Positions 16,127 to 25,282 of a stretch of 64,000 nt of DNA are shown piece by piece. Positions within the stretch are counted from its first letter, which is position 1. Each line of letters begins with the position of its first letter. The notes beneath the pieces are model-generated. The model was not told the origin of the DNA and did not search any database. It saw only the letters and a list, made by a program, of their open reading frames with translations. The position numbers and the translations under genes are program-made. The DNA is from Flavobacterium succinicans LMG 10402 (GTDB taxonomy: Bacteria; Bacteroidota; Bacteroidia; Flavobacteriales; Flavobacteriaceae): NCBI RefSeq assembly GCF_000611675.1, contig NZ_JATV01000002.1, forward strand, positions 1 through 64,000, in the 5' to 3' direction.

Positions 16127-16169
16127 AACCAAATTCAAAACATAAAACACGATAAAAATCAGGTTTAAA

Positions 16170-16199
16170 AAAAACCGTTTCAATAAGAAACGGCTTTTT
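16170..16199 (-). terminator. Terminator after parC
   Basis: CCGTTTC (16175-16181) pairs with GAAACGG (16187-16193) around AATAA. On the minus strand the stem is followed by an unbroken T-run, directly after the parC stop codon, so it closes the topoisomerase IV operon. Confidence 0.85.
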
Positions 16200-16201
16200 A
16201 T

Positions 16202-18907
16202 TTACTCTAAAGATAAGGTCACTTGCCCATCGTCTTCTAATTGTATCGCTCCATCATCTACTGGATCACTATCTAATTTCGTCTGCTCGGGCTGTTCTTC
16301 TTCTGGTTCTTCATAAGGTAAAGGGGTTAACAAATTAACCTGTTTCAATTTGTCGGAGGTCACTTGATTCCCTAGGGCCTTAAAGCCTTTAACAGCAATA
16401 AAACTTTCAACGTCGATTTCTTGTCTTTCCTTTTGAACACCTTTTACCTTAGCAAAAATCAACTCTACTACCGGACGATAATCGGTGGCAACAATTTCTA
16501 ATTTTGAATTGGGGTGATCCGTAATAAACGATTCTTCTTTATTTTCTACCTCCACCAAGAAACGTTTTAAAAAGTAGCGCTCTTTTTCGCCATCAAAATA
16601 AAGAGCAGAAATTGGTTTTTGGGGATTCCATTTTTCCAACACAATCATATCTTCATCAAAATGAGTAGAGAGTTCAGGAATGATGACTTTGAGTTTTCCC
16701 GCTTGAGAAATAATCAAAATCTTGTCGCTTGGTCTAAATTCGCCCAACAACTCGCCTCTTCCATCGACATTTAAGCGCTGAACGGTATCGTCAAACCAAA
16801 CTTTTCTAGGTAATAAAGTAGAAATCCCTTTCTCTTTTAATTCAATTTTTTTGATGGGATATTTGCTGACCAAATTTCCTTTTGAGGCGCGTCCCTTTAT
16901 CGCTAATTTGGCAAAATCAATATCAAATTTCAGTTTTTTAATACTTCCTACTTGACGCAGAATAATATTAATAACCTCAGCTTCACCATTTGGATTGCAT
17001 GAAAAATAAAGAATTTGCGAACCTGTAGCTCCATTGGTTAAATCGTAGGCCTTATCTCTAGTTACCCCAGAAACATTGAATCGTTTAATATAAGAAGGTC
17101 CAGATTTACCATCACGATAAATCAAATTGTAAATCGTGCGTTTATCGCCTTTGTCAAAAATAGCAACGTGAATAATGTCTTTACCAACAAATGTCTTAGC
17201 ATCGACTTTGGTAATCATCATCGTTCCATTACGTAGAAAAACAATTACATCATCGATATCAGAGCAATCTACTACATATTCATCTTTCTTAAGGCTAGTA
17301 CCCACAAATCCTTCTTCGCGATTGACGTATAATTTGGTATTACGCAAAACCACTTTGGTCGCTTCGATGTCATCAAAAATGCGGAGTTCGGTTTGGCGTT
17401 CTCTTCCTTTACCGTATTTTTCTTTAAGCTTGGCAAAATAAGCTATCGCAAAATCGATGATGTGATCCAAATGATGTTGTACTTCCTTCATTTCGTCCTC
17501 CAATTTCGCAATGAAATCATCGGCTTTATCTGAGTCAAAACGTGTGATACGAATCATTGGGATTTGCGTTAGTTTTTGCAAATCATCATCGTTAATTTCT
17601 CTCACAAAGGACGCTTTGAAAGGCTCAAAACGATCATACATATATTTGTACAGCGATTCTCTATCTGAGTACAATTTGAAGTCAATGTACATTTCTTCAC
17701 GAATGAAAATTTTCTCCAAAGTAGAGAAATGCCATTTGTTTTTTAATTCCTCTAATTGGATTTCGAGTTCTTGACGCAATAAATCTACCGTGCGGTCTGT
17801 CGAAATTTTCAACATATCCGAAACCCCGATAAAAAGCGGTTTGTTGTCTTCAATCACACAACCTAATGGCGCCACAGACGTTTCGCAAGCGGTAAAAGCG
17901 AACAAGGCATCGATGGTTTTATCTGGAGAAACACCTGGGAAAAGATGGATTAAAATCTCAACCTCGGCAGCAGTATTGTCTTCGATTTTCTTGATTTTGA
18001 TTTTCCCTTTTTCATTGGCTTTCAAAATACTATCAATCAAACTAGATGTATTGGTCGAAAACGGAATTTGTGTAATCACCAAGGTATTTTTATCCAACTG
18101 CGCTATTTTGGCTCGTACCCTTACGCGTCCACCACGCATTCCGTCATTATAATTGGACACATCAGCGATACCTTGTGTCATAAAATCTGGATACAAAGTA
18201 AATGGCTTTCCTTTCAGAATTTTTATGGAAGCATCGATTAATTCATTGAAGTTATGAGGCAAAACCTTAGTAGAAAGTCCCACCGCAATTCCCTCAGCTC
18301 CTTGTGCCAAAAGCAACGGAAACTTCACTGGAAGATTGTTCGGTTCTGCACGACGACCGTCATAGGATACGCCCCAATCCGTAATTTTAGGCGAATACAA
18401 TACCTCTAAGGCAAATTTGGACAAACGCGCCTCGATATAACGAGAAGCAGCTGCTCCATCTCCCGTTAAAATATTCCCCCAGTTTCCTTGGCAGTCAATC
18501 AATAAATCTTTTTGACCAATTTGCACCATTGCATCAGCAATACTCTGATCCCCGTGAGGATGGTATTGCATAGTGTGTCCCACCACATTCGCTACTTTGT
18601 TATAACGACCGTCGTCTAATTCTTTTAACGAATGCATAATACGGCGTTGTACCGGCTTGAATCCGTCTTCGATAGCGGGTACGGCACGTTCTAAGATTAC
18701 ATACGAAGCATAATCCAAAAACCAATCTTTGTACATTCCTGTAACTTTGGTAATGGTATCGTGCTCGTCTGCATTATTTTCGTAAAAATGGTGCATCCCA
18801 CTTGAAGTCGAAATGTCATCAAAACCCTCTTGATCATTAGCATCAAAACTGGCGTCGTTGTTTTCGTCTTCGTTGGAAAGGATGTTATCTTCTTCTTCGT
18901 CTTTCAT
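16202..18907 (-). CDS. parC: DNA topoisomerase IV subunit A
   Basis: The DNA-cleaving subunit of topoisomerase IV, which separates linked daughter chromosomes. The breakage-reunion domain has the catalytic tyrosine in AAASRYIEARLS (Tyr157) and the helix motif YHPHGDQSIADAM; the position equivalent to E. coli GyrA Ser83 is Gln121, while the Asp87 equivalent (Asp125) is kept. The C-terminal beta-pinwheel has only a degenerate GyrA box (KGRASKGN), which together with the parE gene upstream supports ParC over GyrA. The 901-residue length includes an acidic N-terminal extension of about 50 residues. Last gene of the operon. Confidence 0.93.
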   Translation of the reverse strand: MKDEEEDNILSNEDENNDASFDANDQEGFDDISTSSGMHHFYENNADEHDTITKVTGMYKDWFLDYASYVILERAVPAIEDGFKPVQRRIMHSLKELDDGRYNKVANVVGHTMQYHPHGDQSIADAMVQIGQKDLLIDCQGNWGNILTGDGAAASRYIEARLSKFALEVLYSPKITDWGVSYDGRRAEPNNLPVKFPLLLAQGAEGIAVGLSTKVLPHNFNELIDASIKILKGKPFTLYPDFMTQGIADVSNYNDGMRGGRVRVRAKIAQLDKNTLVITQIPFSTNTSSLIDSILKANEKGKIKIKKIEDNTAAEVEILIHLFPGVSPDKTIDALFAFTACETSVAPLGCVIEDNKPLFIGVSDMLKISTDRTVDLLRQELEIQLEELKNKWHFSTLEKIFIREEMYIDFKLYSDRESLYKYMYDRFEPFKASFVREINDDDLQKLTQIPMIRITRFDSDKADDFIAKLEDEMKEVQHHLDHIIDFAIAYFAKLKEKYGKGRERQTELRIFDDIEATKVVLRNTKLYVNREEGFVGTSLKKDEYVVDCSDIDDVIVFLRNGTMMITKVDAKTFVGKDIIHVAIFDKGDKRTIYNLIYRDGKSGPSYIKRFNVSGVTRDKAYDLTNGATGSQILYFSCNPNGEAEVINIILRQVGSIKKLKFDIDFAKLAIKGRASKGNLVSKYPIKKIELKEKGISTLLPRKVWFDDTVQRLNVDGRGELLGEFRPSDKILIISQAGKLKVIIPELSTHFDEDMIVLEKWNPQKPISALYFDGEKERYFLKRFLVEVENKEESFITDHPNSKLEIVATDYRPVVELIFAKVKGVQKERQEIDVESFIAVKGFKALGNQVTSDKLKQVNLLTPLPYEEPEEEQPEQTKLDSDPVDDGAIQLEDDGQVTLSLE

Positions 18908-18918
18908 TTATGGTATAT

Positions 18919-20085
18919 TTAATCGCTATTTTGAAAAGATTCCACATCGCTCTTAATTAATTCTTTAAGTTCATCCTCTGTTGGAAGTTGTAATTTATAT
19001 TTGCTTACAAAAACTTCTTGTGATAATCCACCCGTAGCATAATGTACCAAAGCAGCATCTCTTTGACTGCATAAAATAATACCTATAGGAGGATTATCGT
19101 TTTCTGTCCTTTCATTTTCTTTGAAATAATTCAAATAAAGATTCATTTGTCCAGCATCTGAATGGTCAAACTCTCCGATTTTCAAATCAATTAATATATG
19201 GCATTTTAGTATTCGATGATAGAAAACCAAATCTATCCTGTAATGCTTGTTATTGAATGAAATTCTTTTTTGCCTCGCTTCAAAACAAAATCCGCGTCCC
19301 AATTCTATCAGAAATTGTTGTAAATGATTGATAATACTTTGTTCTAAATCATTTTCTGAATAAGAGGATATCTCAGGAATATTCAAGAATTCTAAAATAT
19401 AAGGATTTTTTACTATGTCAGAAAAAGTACTAAAATGATCATTTTTAAGTTTATTTAAAAGTAATTCTTTATTGGTACTCAATCCAATTCGCTCGTAGAG
19501 CAGTGAATTTACTTCTCGTTGAAGTTGTCTAACCGTCCAATTGTTTTTTACAGTCTGAATTTCATAAAAACTTCTTTGTAAAGCATTTTCTATTTTAATA
19601 AACTCTAATATATGTGTAAAACTTATTTTACTAATGAATAGACCCGGATTTTCGACTGCAATAGATTTTACCTCTTCTTTACTTCTAGTTTGTTCAATTA
19701 CTGAATGTCGAATGGCTTTTTTTTCTAAATTGAATTCTCCAATCATTGATTGGATAATTACAAGCTTTTCATTTTCAAAACTTTGAAACTGCTCAGTGAC
19801 TAATTGAATAATTGAGGGATAGGTCAAAAAGAAGTTTTTAAAACTATGCAACATCATAAAGGACATACCCTTTATGTTTTTCTCTTTTAATTTTTTTGCT
19901 AAATTCTTATATATTTTTTCACCATATTCAGCCCTTTCTTTTCCCTTTTGTTCAATTTGAAACAAATACATACCAATCAACCAATTACGCAATGTATACG
20001 CATAATTGACCTGACGATTTGCGTAATCGCTGAAATAAGAATGAATATTCTCTATTTGAATTGATATATTTTCAATGTCTTCCAT
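18919..20085 (-). CDS. PDDEXK nuclease-domain protein (DUF1016/YhcG-like)
   Basis: A 388-residue protein of the YhcG/DUF1016 group. The N-terminal half (about residues 1-180) has the family's QVNYAYTLRNWLIGMYL helix and the conserved WTVRQLQREVNSLLYERIG. The C-terminal domain has a PDDEXK-type core: IDLVFYHR, then CHILIDLKIGEFDHSDAGQMNLYL, where Asp and the D-x-K pair would bind metal. Members are linked to DNA cleavage or mobile and defence functions, with few studied. It lies between the topoisomerase IV genes, 11 bases before parC, and looks like an insertion. Confidence 0.85.
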   Translation of the reverse strand: MEDIENISIQIENIHSYFSDYANRQVNYAYTLRNWLIGMYLFQIEQKGKERAEYGEKIYKNLAKKLKEKNIKGMSFMMLHSFKNFFLTYPSIIQLVTEQFQSFENEKLVIIQSMIGEFNLEKKAIRHSVIEQTRSKEEVKSIAVENPGLFISKISFTHILEFIKIENALQRSFYEIQTVKNNWTVRQLQREVNSLLYERIGLSTNKELLLNKLKNDHFSTFSDIVKNPYILEFLNIPEISSYSENDLEQSIINHLQQFLIELGRGFCFEARQKRISFNNKHYRIDLVFYHRILKCHILIDLKIGEFDHSDAGQMNLYLNYFKENERTENDNPPIGIILCSQRDAALVHYATGGLSQEVFVSKYKLQLPTEDELKELIKSDVESFQNSD

Positions 20086-20167
20086 TAAACAGAAACAAAA
20101 TTTTATTATTGGAACTTTATCTAGTTGGAGTCATTTGTCACAACTAAAAAAATTAAATTGAAGTTCA

Positions 20168-20350
20168 CTAAAAAGAATACTTTTCTTTGCAAATATGTTC
20201 TTCTGTGGTCACCAAATTTCCGTTTTTGTCTTTCACTTTTTTGGTAACTATTCCACATTCTTTATGATCATTGCTTCTGATAATAAAAAATGTCCCACCA
20301 AAACCTAGGGCAAAAGCTAATATAATGAGTACTACTGTTTTCTTGTTCAT
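20168..20350 (-). CDS. Small single-helix membrane protein in the parE-parC operon
   Basis: About 60 residues, with one N-terminal hydrophobic helix (MNKKTVVLIILAFALGFGGT) and a short exported or cytoplasmic tail containing two cysteines (KECGIV, HICKEK). The start at 20350 lies 10 bases after the parE stop; the open frame reaches further up inside parE. The short spacing indicates co-transcription. The function is unknown. Confidence 0.65.
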   Translation of the reverse strand: MNKKTVVLIILAFALGFGGTFFIIRSNDHKECGIVTKKVKDKNGNLVTTEEHICKEKYSF

Positions 20351-20360
20351 TTCTAAAATA

Positions 20361-22223
20361 TTACTCTTTCTCAATCACATCCAAATCTACCTTCAAGTTT
20401 TTGATGATAAAATCTTGTCGATCTGGTGTATTTTTACCCATATAAAAAGACAATAATTGCTCAATTGAGGTATTTTTATCCATCATAATAGGATCTAATC
20501 GGATGGTTTCTCCAATGAAATTTTTGAACTCATCTGGCGAAATTTCCCCTAGTCCTTTAAATCGCGTAATTTCTGGTTTGGGTTTTAATTTTTCAATGGC
20601 ATCCCTGCGCTCTTCATCAGAGTAGCAGTAAATGGTTTCTTTTTTATTTCGAACTCTAAAAAGTGGCGTTTGCAAAATATACAAATGCCCTTCTTTGATT
20701 AATTCAGGGAAAAATTGCAAGAAAAAGGTAATCAACAACAAGCGAATGTGCATTCCATCGACATCAGCATCGGTTGCAATTACAATATTGTTGTAACGCA
20801 AGTCACCCATATCTTCTTCGATATTCAAAGCCGCTTGCAACAAATTGAATTCTTCATTTTCATACACAATCTTCTTACTCATTCCGTAAGAATTCAAAGG
20901 TTTACCACGCAAACTAAAAACCGCTTGTGTATTCACATCACGCGATTTGGTAATCGACCCCGAAGCCGAATCTCCCTCGGTGATAAACAACGTACTTTCT
21001 AAATATCTTGGATTTTTGATATCTGGTAAATGCACACGACAGTCTCTCAACTTCTTATTGTGCAAACTGGCTTTTTTAGCTCGGTCTTTCGCTAATTTTC
21101 GAATCCCTGATAATTCTTTACGCTCGCGCTCGGCTTGTAGAATTTTTCGAAGCAACAAATCGGCTGTTTCTGGATTTTTGTGTAAAAAATTGTCTAATTT
21201 ATTTTTCACAAAGTCATTCACAAACGTTCTAACCGATGCCATTCCTGGCTCAGAACCCATATCTGTAGAACCTAATTTCGTTTTGGTTTGGGATTCAAAA
21301 ACAGGTTCCATCACCTTGATACTAACCGCACTCACAATGGATTTACGAATATCCGAAGGGTCGAAGGCTTTATTGTAAAATTCACGTATGGTTTTGACTA
21401 CGGCTTCTCTAAAAGCTACAAGATGCGTTCCACCTTGCGTCGTATTTTGACCGTTTACAAAAGAATGGTATTCCTCGCTGTATTGCGATTTACTGTGGGT
21501 CATGGCTACCTCAATATCATCCCCTTTGAGATGGATAATAGGGTACACCATATCTTCCTCGGCAATATTTTCATCTAATAAATCTTTTAATCCATTTTCA
21601 GAAAAATATTTTTCACCGTTATAGATGATTGTTAGCCCAGTATTTAGGTAACAATAATTTTTTAGCATTTTGACTATATATTCATTTCTGAATTTATAGT
21701 TTTTAAAAATGGCTTCATCGGGGATAAAAGTAACTTTGGTTCCTTTACGTTTGGTGGTTTCGATAATATCTTCTTCTAAAACCAAATTCCCTGCTGAAAA
21801 CTCAGCCGCTTTTTGCTTCTCATCACGAACCGATTCAACTCTAAAATAATTGGACAAAGCATTCACCGCCTTGGTTCCTACTCCATTCAATCCTACCGAT
21901 TTTTTGAAGGCCAGAGAGTCATATTTTCCACCAGTATTCATTTTAGAAACCACGTCGATTACTTTTCCTAAAGGAATACCTCGGCCATAATCGCGAACCG
22001 CAACCGTTTTGTCTTTAATGGTCACTTCGATAGATTTCCCAGCGCCCATTACGAACTCATCAATACAGTTGTCTAAAACTTCTTTTAATAAGATATAAAT
22101 ACCGTCATCCGGCGACGAACCGTCTCCCAGCTTCCCGATATACATTCCAGGACGCATTCGGATGTGTTCTTTCCAATCGAGTGAACGTATATTGTCTTCG
22201 TTATAAGTATTTTGCTCAACCAT
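20361..22223 (-). CDS. parE: DNA topoisomerase IV subunit B
   Basis: The ATPase subunit of topoisomerase IV. The GHKL ATP-binding motifs are present: [13 protein letters not shown] with the catalytic Glu, [11 protein letters not shown] and [13 protein letters not shown]. The transducer domain follows, then the TOPRIM domain with [11 protein letters not shown] and [11 protein letters not shown]. At 620 residues it lacks the insertion typical of long gyrase B proteins, and its partner downstream is ParC. I start at the ATG at 22223 ([15 protein letters not shown]); the frame is open for eleven more codons. First gene of the operon. Confidence 0.94.
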   Translation of the reverse strand: MVEQNTYNEDNIRSLDWKEHIRMRPGMYIGKLGDGSSPDDGIYILLKEVLDNCIDEFVMGAGKSIEVTIKDKTVAVRDYGRGIPLGKVIDVVSKMNTGGKYDSLAFKKSVGLNGVGTKAVNALSNYFRVESVRDEKQKAAEFSAGNLVLEEDIIETTKRKGTKVTFIPDEAIFKNYKFRNEYIVKMLKNYCYLNTGLTIIYNGEKYFSENGLKDLLDENIAEEDMVYPIIHLKGDDIEVAMTHSKSQYSEEYHSFVNGQNTTQGGTHLVAFREAVVKTIREFYNKAFDPSDIRKSIVSAVSIKVMEPVFESQTKTKLGSTDMGSEPGMASVRTFVNDFVKNKLDNFLHKNPETADLLLRKILQAERERKELSGIRKLAKDRAKKASLHNKKLRDCRVHLPDIKNPRYLESTLFITEGDSASGSITKSRDVNTQAVFSLRGKPLNSYGMSKKIVYENEEFNLLQAALNIEEDMGDLRYNNIVIATDADVDGMHIRLLLITFFLQFFPELIKEGHLYILQTPLFRVRNKKETIYCYSDEERRDAIEKLKPKPEITRFKGLGEISPDEFKNFIGETIRLDPIMMDKNTSIEQLLSFYMGKNTPDRQDFIIKNLKVDLDVIEKE

Positions 22224-22430
22224 AAACCAATTTTGGATTTTCATGCAATATAGCACATATAACCAAAAAATGAAAGGCGATCATTTGCTATTTTTAGAAA
22301 CCCAACATTACAAAGAGTTTACAAGATTTTTGAATAAATACCCGTGATTTTTTTTGAGAATTATGTCTTAATCCGAATGATCCCCTATTATTTGAAACCC
22401 TACAAAAAGAAGTAAAAAAATAAAGACACA

Positions 22431-22460
22431 AAAAAAGCCTTGAATTTCTTCAAGGCTTTT
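22431..22460 (-). terminator. Terminator after tRNA-His
   Basis: On the minus strand AAAAGCCTTGAA pairs with TTCAAGGCTTTT around GAAA, followed by a T-run, a few bases after the 3' end of the tRNA gene. Confidence 0.85.
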
Positions 22461-22466
22461 ATTCTG

Positions 22467-22541
22467 GGTGGCTGACCGGGTTCGAACCGGCGACCCGCGG
22501 CACCACAAACCGCTACTCTAACCAGCTGAGCTACAACCACC
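22467..22541 (-). tRNA. tRNA-His (anticodon GTG)
   Basis: A complete cloverleaf: acceptor GTGGTTG/CAGCCAC, D arm GCTC/GAGT, anticodon stem GCGGT/GCCGC around TTGTGGT giving GTG, and T arm GCCGG-TTCGAAC-CCGGT. The base before position 1 is G and position 73 is C, so the extra G-1:C73 pair that histidyl-tRNA synthetase needs is encoded in the DNA. CCA is not encoded. Confidence 0.97.
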
Positions 22542-22617
22542 ATTTTTGCTTAGCGGTTGCAAATATAGAACAATTGTTTGCTTCTGCAAAGGTTTTTTGA
22601 AAAAAAATACAATAAAA

Positions 22618-23334
22618 TTACTTCAAATCACTTAAACTATTGACTGCCAAATACCTTTCGACTGTAAAACCTTCAGCATGTTCTACGCCTGTTAAGCGAC
22701 CTAAATCGCGGGAGCGATAATTTAGGCTTTCTAAAAAGTTTTTACTTGATATGGGTGACTCCGGTTCCTTAGAATTTGGATCGTAAAATTGAGAACGATA
22801 AGCCAAAATAGCGGCAGTTTTTTCCGTTTCAAAACCTGAAACATCTACTACAAAATCTGGCACGATATTTTTCCACTGGATGTAATGGTAAACCACTTTA
22901 GGGCGCCAAGCTTTTTGCAATTGCCCATCAAGAGTAGTTTCGATACGCACCAAACCCGACAGAAAGCATGCGTCTGAAACCAGCTGACTCCCTTTGGCAT
23001 GATCGATATGACGGTCGTCTACGGCATTACAAAGTACGATTTCGGGTTGGTATTTTCGGATCATTTTTATGACTTCGAGTTGGTGGGCTTCATCATTTAT
23101 GAAGAATCCATCTCTAAAACTTAAATTTTCTCGTACGGAAACACCCAATATTTTGGCGGCTGCAGTGGCTTCTTGATCGCGAATTTCAGCTGATCCTCGC
23201 GTGCCTAATTCGCCACGGGTAAGATCTACAATACCTACTTTTTTTCCTAAAGCTATTTCTTTTAAAATGGTTCCCGCGCAGCCCAATTCCACATCATCGG
23301 GGTGTGCGCCAAAGGCTAGTATGTCTAACTTCAT
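22618..23334 (-). CDS. bshB1: Bacillithiol biosynthesis deacetylase BshB1
   Basis: Removes the acetyl group from GlcNAc-malate in the second step of bacillithiol synthesis. It is a LmbE-fold zinc enzyme of 238 residues: the metal motif AHPDD (LAFGAHPDDVELGCAGT) at the N-terminus, the middle DLTRGELGTRGSAEIRDQE, and the second His pair in DDRHIDHAKGSQL. The C-terminal YRSQFYDP and RSRDLGRLTGVEHAEGF are typical of BshB1. Bacillithiol is the main low-molecular-weight thiol in many Bacteroidota. It stands alone, upstream of the tRNA. Confidence 0.94.
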   Translation of the reverse strand: MKLDILAFGAHPDDVELGCAGTILKEIALGKKVGIVDLTRGELGTRGSAEIRDQEATAAAKILGVSVRENLSFRDGFFINDEAHQLEVIKMIRKYQPEIVLCNAVDDRHIDHAKGSQLVSDACFLSGLVRIETTLDGQLQKAWRPKVVYHYIQWKNIVPDFVVDVSGFETEKTAAILAYRSQFYDPNSKEPESPISSKNFLESLNYRSRDLGRLTGVEHAEGFTVERYLAVNSLSDLK

Positions 23335-23459
23335 GATTGTTTAAAATATTTATTGGTAAATATACTAAAAAAGTACTTTTGCTCTAGGAGGATTGATTCG
23401 TCAAATGCGTCCCCTAAAGATCGTTCTTCTATCCACTTTGCTTCTCGTTCTTCTATTAT

Positions 23460-23598
23460 GCCCCAGATAGTAGTGGAAAGCCCGGACCTCCAAACTGCCT
23501 TTTTTCTTGGCTCAAAAGAGCGACCAACGGAAGCTCCTTTTGGGCCTTAGAAAAAGACAGTTTGGAGGGAGGACTTGTAACGGATAGCTGGATTAGGC
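23460..23598. repeat. Long intergenic hairpin repeat, copy 1
   Basis: An outer GCCCCAGATAGTAGTGG (23460-23476) and CGGATAGCTGGATTAGGC (23581-23598) enclose a long inverted repeat: an exact 11-base pair CCTCCAAACTG (23487-23497)/CAGTTTGGAGG (23558-23568), continuing inward with mismatches to a loop near GACCAACGG. The outer parts resemble those of 52023-52092. It lies in the 425-base gap between bshB1 and nth; the rest of that gap holds nothing recognisable. Confidence 0.7.
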
Positions 23599-23759
23599 AC
23601 ATTATAAAAAATAGACTATTTTTACTTTTGGTTTTTACTCCGAATTAAGTGGGCAGGAAATAGAAGTGATTTTTTTTTCTACCACTAAGAAAATTAAGTT
23701 ATTACTTTTTAAAAACCACACAATTAAGGATAAAACCTTATTTTTTATAAAATAGTACT

Positions 23760-24413
23760 ATGACCAAACAGGAGAAAGTTGACTTTGTAATTGAAACTTT
23801 ACAAGATTTATACCCTACAATTCCCATTCCATTAGATCATAAAGATCCGTATACATTATTGATTGCTGTACTACTTTCGGCACAATGTACGGATGTGAGA
23901 GTGAACCAAATTACGCCCCTTTTGTTTGCTAAAGCCGATAATCCGTATGATATGGTAAAACTTTCGGTGGAGGAAATTAAAGAAATTATTCGCCCCTGTG
24001 GCTTGTCGCCCATGAAATCAAAAGGTATTTACGGATTATCGGAGATTTTGATCGAAAAACACAATGGGCAAGTCCCTGAGAGTTTTGAACTGCTGGAGGA
24101 ATTGCCTGCTGTGGGACATAAAACGGCCAGTGTGGTGATGTCTCAGGCTTTTGGTGTACCGGCTTTTCCCGTAGATACGCACATTCATCGTTTGATGTAC
24201 CGATGGAATTTGACCAACGGAAAAAATGTAGTGCAAACGGAGAAAGATGCCAAACGCTTGTTTCCAAAACAGCGATGGAATGATTTGCATTTACAAATTA
24301 TTTGGTACGGTCGGCAATATTCGCCCGCAAGAGGATGGGACATGGAAAAAGACATTATCACAAAAACGATTGGGCGCAAATCCGTTCTTGAAGATTATTA
24401 TAAAGGAAAATAA
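23760..24413 (+). CDS. nth: Endonuclease III-like DNA glycosylase without iron-sulfur cysteines
   Basis: A base-excision DNA glycosylase/AP lyase acting on oxidised pyrimidines. The helix-hairpin-helix LPAVGHKTASVV carries the catalytic Lys121, and FPVDTHIHRL carries Asp139 (E. coli Lys120 and Asp138). In E. coli four cysteines near the C-terminus bind a 4Fe-4S cluster; here the matching stretch, YGRQYSPARGWDMEKDIITK, has none, and the only cysteines in the protein are Cys43 and Cys80. The 217-residue length is normal, so the loop appears replaced rather than deleted. Confidence 0.9.
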   Translation: MTKQEKVDFVIETLQDLYPTIPIPLDHKDPYTLLIAVLLSAQCTDVRVNQITPLLFAKADNPYDMVKLSVEEIKEIIRPCGLSPMKSKGIYGLSEILIEKHNGQVPESFELLEELPAVGHKTASVVMSQAFGVPAFPVDTHIHRLMYRWNLTNGKNVVQTEKDAKRLFPKQRWNDLHLQIIWYGRQYSPARGWDMEKDIITKTIGRKSVLEDYYKGK

Positions 24414-24434
24414 TGATCTGAATATTCGTTGATA

Positions 24435-24473
24435 AAACAAAAAAGAGGTCGTCTGTTTATAGACCACCTCTCT
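24435..24473 (-). terminator. Terminator between nth and the 47-residue gene
   Basis: AGAGGT and ACCTCT pair with a C-C mismatch before GTCT/AGAC around a six-base loop. On the minus strand a T-run follows, so it ends the transcript of the small gene at 24486-24629; it may also end nth. Confidence 0.75.
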
Positions 24474-24485
24474 GGAATAAGGATT

Positions 24486-24629
24486 TTAATTCTTTAGAAT
24501 TTGATAGCTTTTTGTAGCGGTTTTTACAACGCTAAGGGCTTTGGAGTAATCTAAAAGAAAAGAAACTACGGTTGCCTTCGGTTTCATTTCTTGGATAACT
24601 GCCTTTTTTTTAGAGTAAAGTTTTGCCAT
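24486..24629 (-). CDS. Small basic protein, 47 residues
   Basis: A complete short frame on the minus strand, from ATG at 24629 to TAA at 24486, encoding a lysine-rich peptide that begins MAKLYSKKKAVIQEMK and ends TATKSYQILKN. It has a helical middle (VVSFLLDYSKALSVV) and no signal peptide. A terminator directly downstream and the position 68 bases after an ECF sigma-factor gene on the same strand support a real gene. I recognise similar short peptides in other flavobacteria but no function; a role with the sigma factor is only a guess. Confidence 0.65.
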   Translation of the reverse strand: MAKLYSKKKAVIQEMKPKATVVSFLLDYSKALSVVKTATKSYQILKN

Positions 24630-24697
24630 ATATTGCAATAATTATGAGTTAAAAAATTAAATAACTCTAAAATAACGACAATAATTAGCTTTTAGTA

Positions 24698-25282
24698 TTA
24701 ATTCGTTAAAATAATTTGATGTTTGTCTATCACTTTTCTCAAATTAAGCAAGGCATAGCGCATTCTTCCTAGTGCTGTGTTGATGCTAACTCCTGTAGAT
24801 TCTGATATTTCTTTGAAACTCATGTCTTGATACATGCGCATCATCACGACTTCTTTTTGATCTGCTGGAAGTTCTTCAATAATACGTCTCAAATCTCTTT
24901 CTACTTGATTAGTTATCCATTGATTTTCGATTGTCAAGCTATCATCTGACATGATGGAAAAGATTGAAAAATCCTCTGTTTCACGAAATAATGGCATTTT
25001 TTTATTTCTCCTAAAATGATCTATAATCAAGTTATGGGCAATACGCATCACCCAAGGCAGAAACTTCCCTTCTTCGTTGTATGTGGTTGTTTTTAAGGTT
25101 CGAATTACCTTCATGAAGGTATCTTGAAAGATATCATTGGCCAAGTCTCTGTCGGGAATTTTGGAATAGATGAATCCAAATATTTTTGATTCATGGCGTT
25201 TAATTAACAATTCTAATGCTGCTTCATTGCCTGAAACATAAGCTTGCACTAAATATGCGTCTGTGAAGTTTTTAGTTGCCAT
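24698..25282 (-). CDS. RNA polymerase ECF-type sigma-70 factor
   Basis: A 194-residue sigma factor. Region 2 covers about residues 20-95 (FIYSKIPDRDLANDIFQDTFMKVIRTL, then FLPWVMRIAHNLIIDHFRR) and region 4 covers about 130-185 (LPADQKEVVMMRMYQDMSFKEIS with the helix-turn-helix ESTGVSINTALGRMRYALLNLR). No anti-sigma factor gene lies beside it, which suits the stand-alone type found in Flavobacterium. A small 47-residue gene follows on the same strand. The regulon is unknown. Confidence 0.93.
   Translation of the reverse strand: MATKNFTDAYLVQAYVSGNEAALELLIKRHESKIFGFIYSKIPDRDLANDIFQDTFMKVIRTLKTTTYNEEGKFLPWVMRIAHNLIIDHFRRNKKMPLFRETEDFSIFSIMSDDSLTIENQWITNQVERDLRRIIEELPADQKEVVMMRMYQDMSFKEISESTGVSINTALGRMRYALLNLRKVIDKHQIILTN

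Noticed and set aside
23353..23550. Plus-strand frame of 65 codons upstream of nth
   Set aside because: It is read through the long intergenic hairpin repeat and its composition follows the repeat, not a protein.
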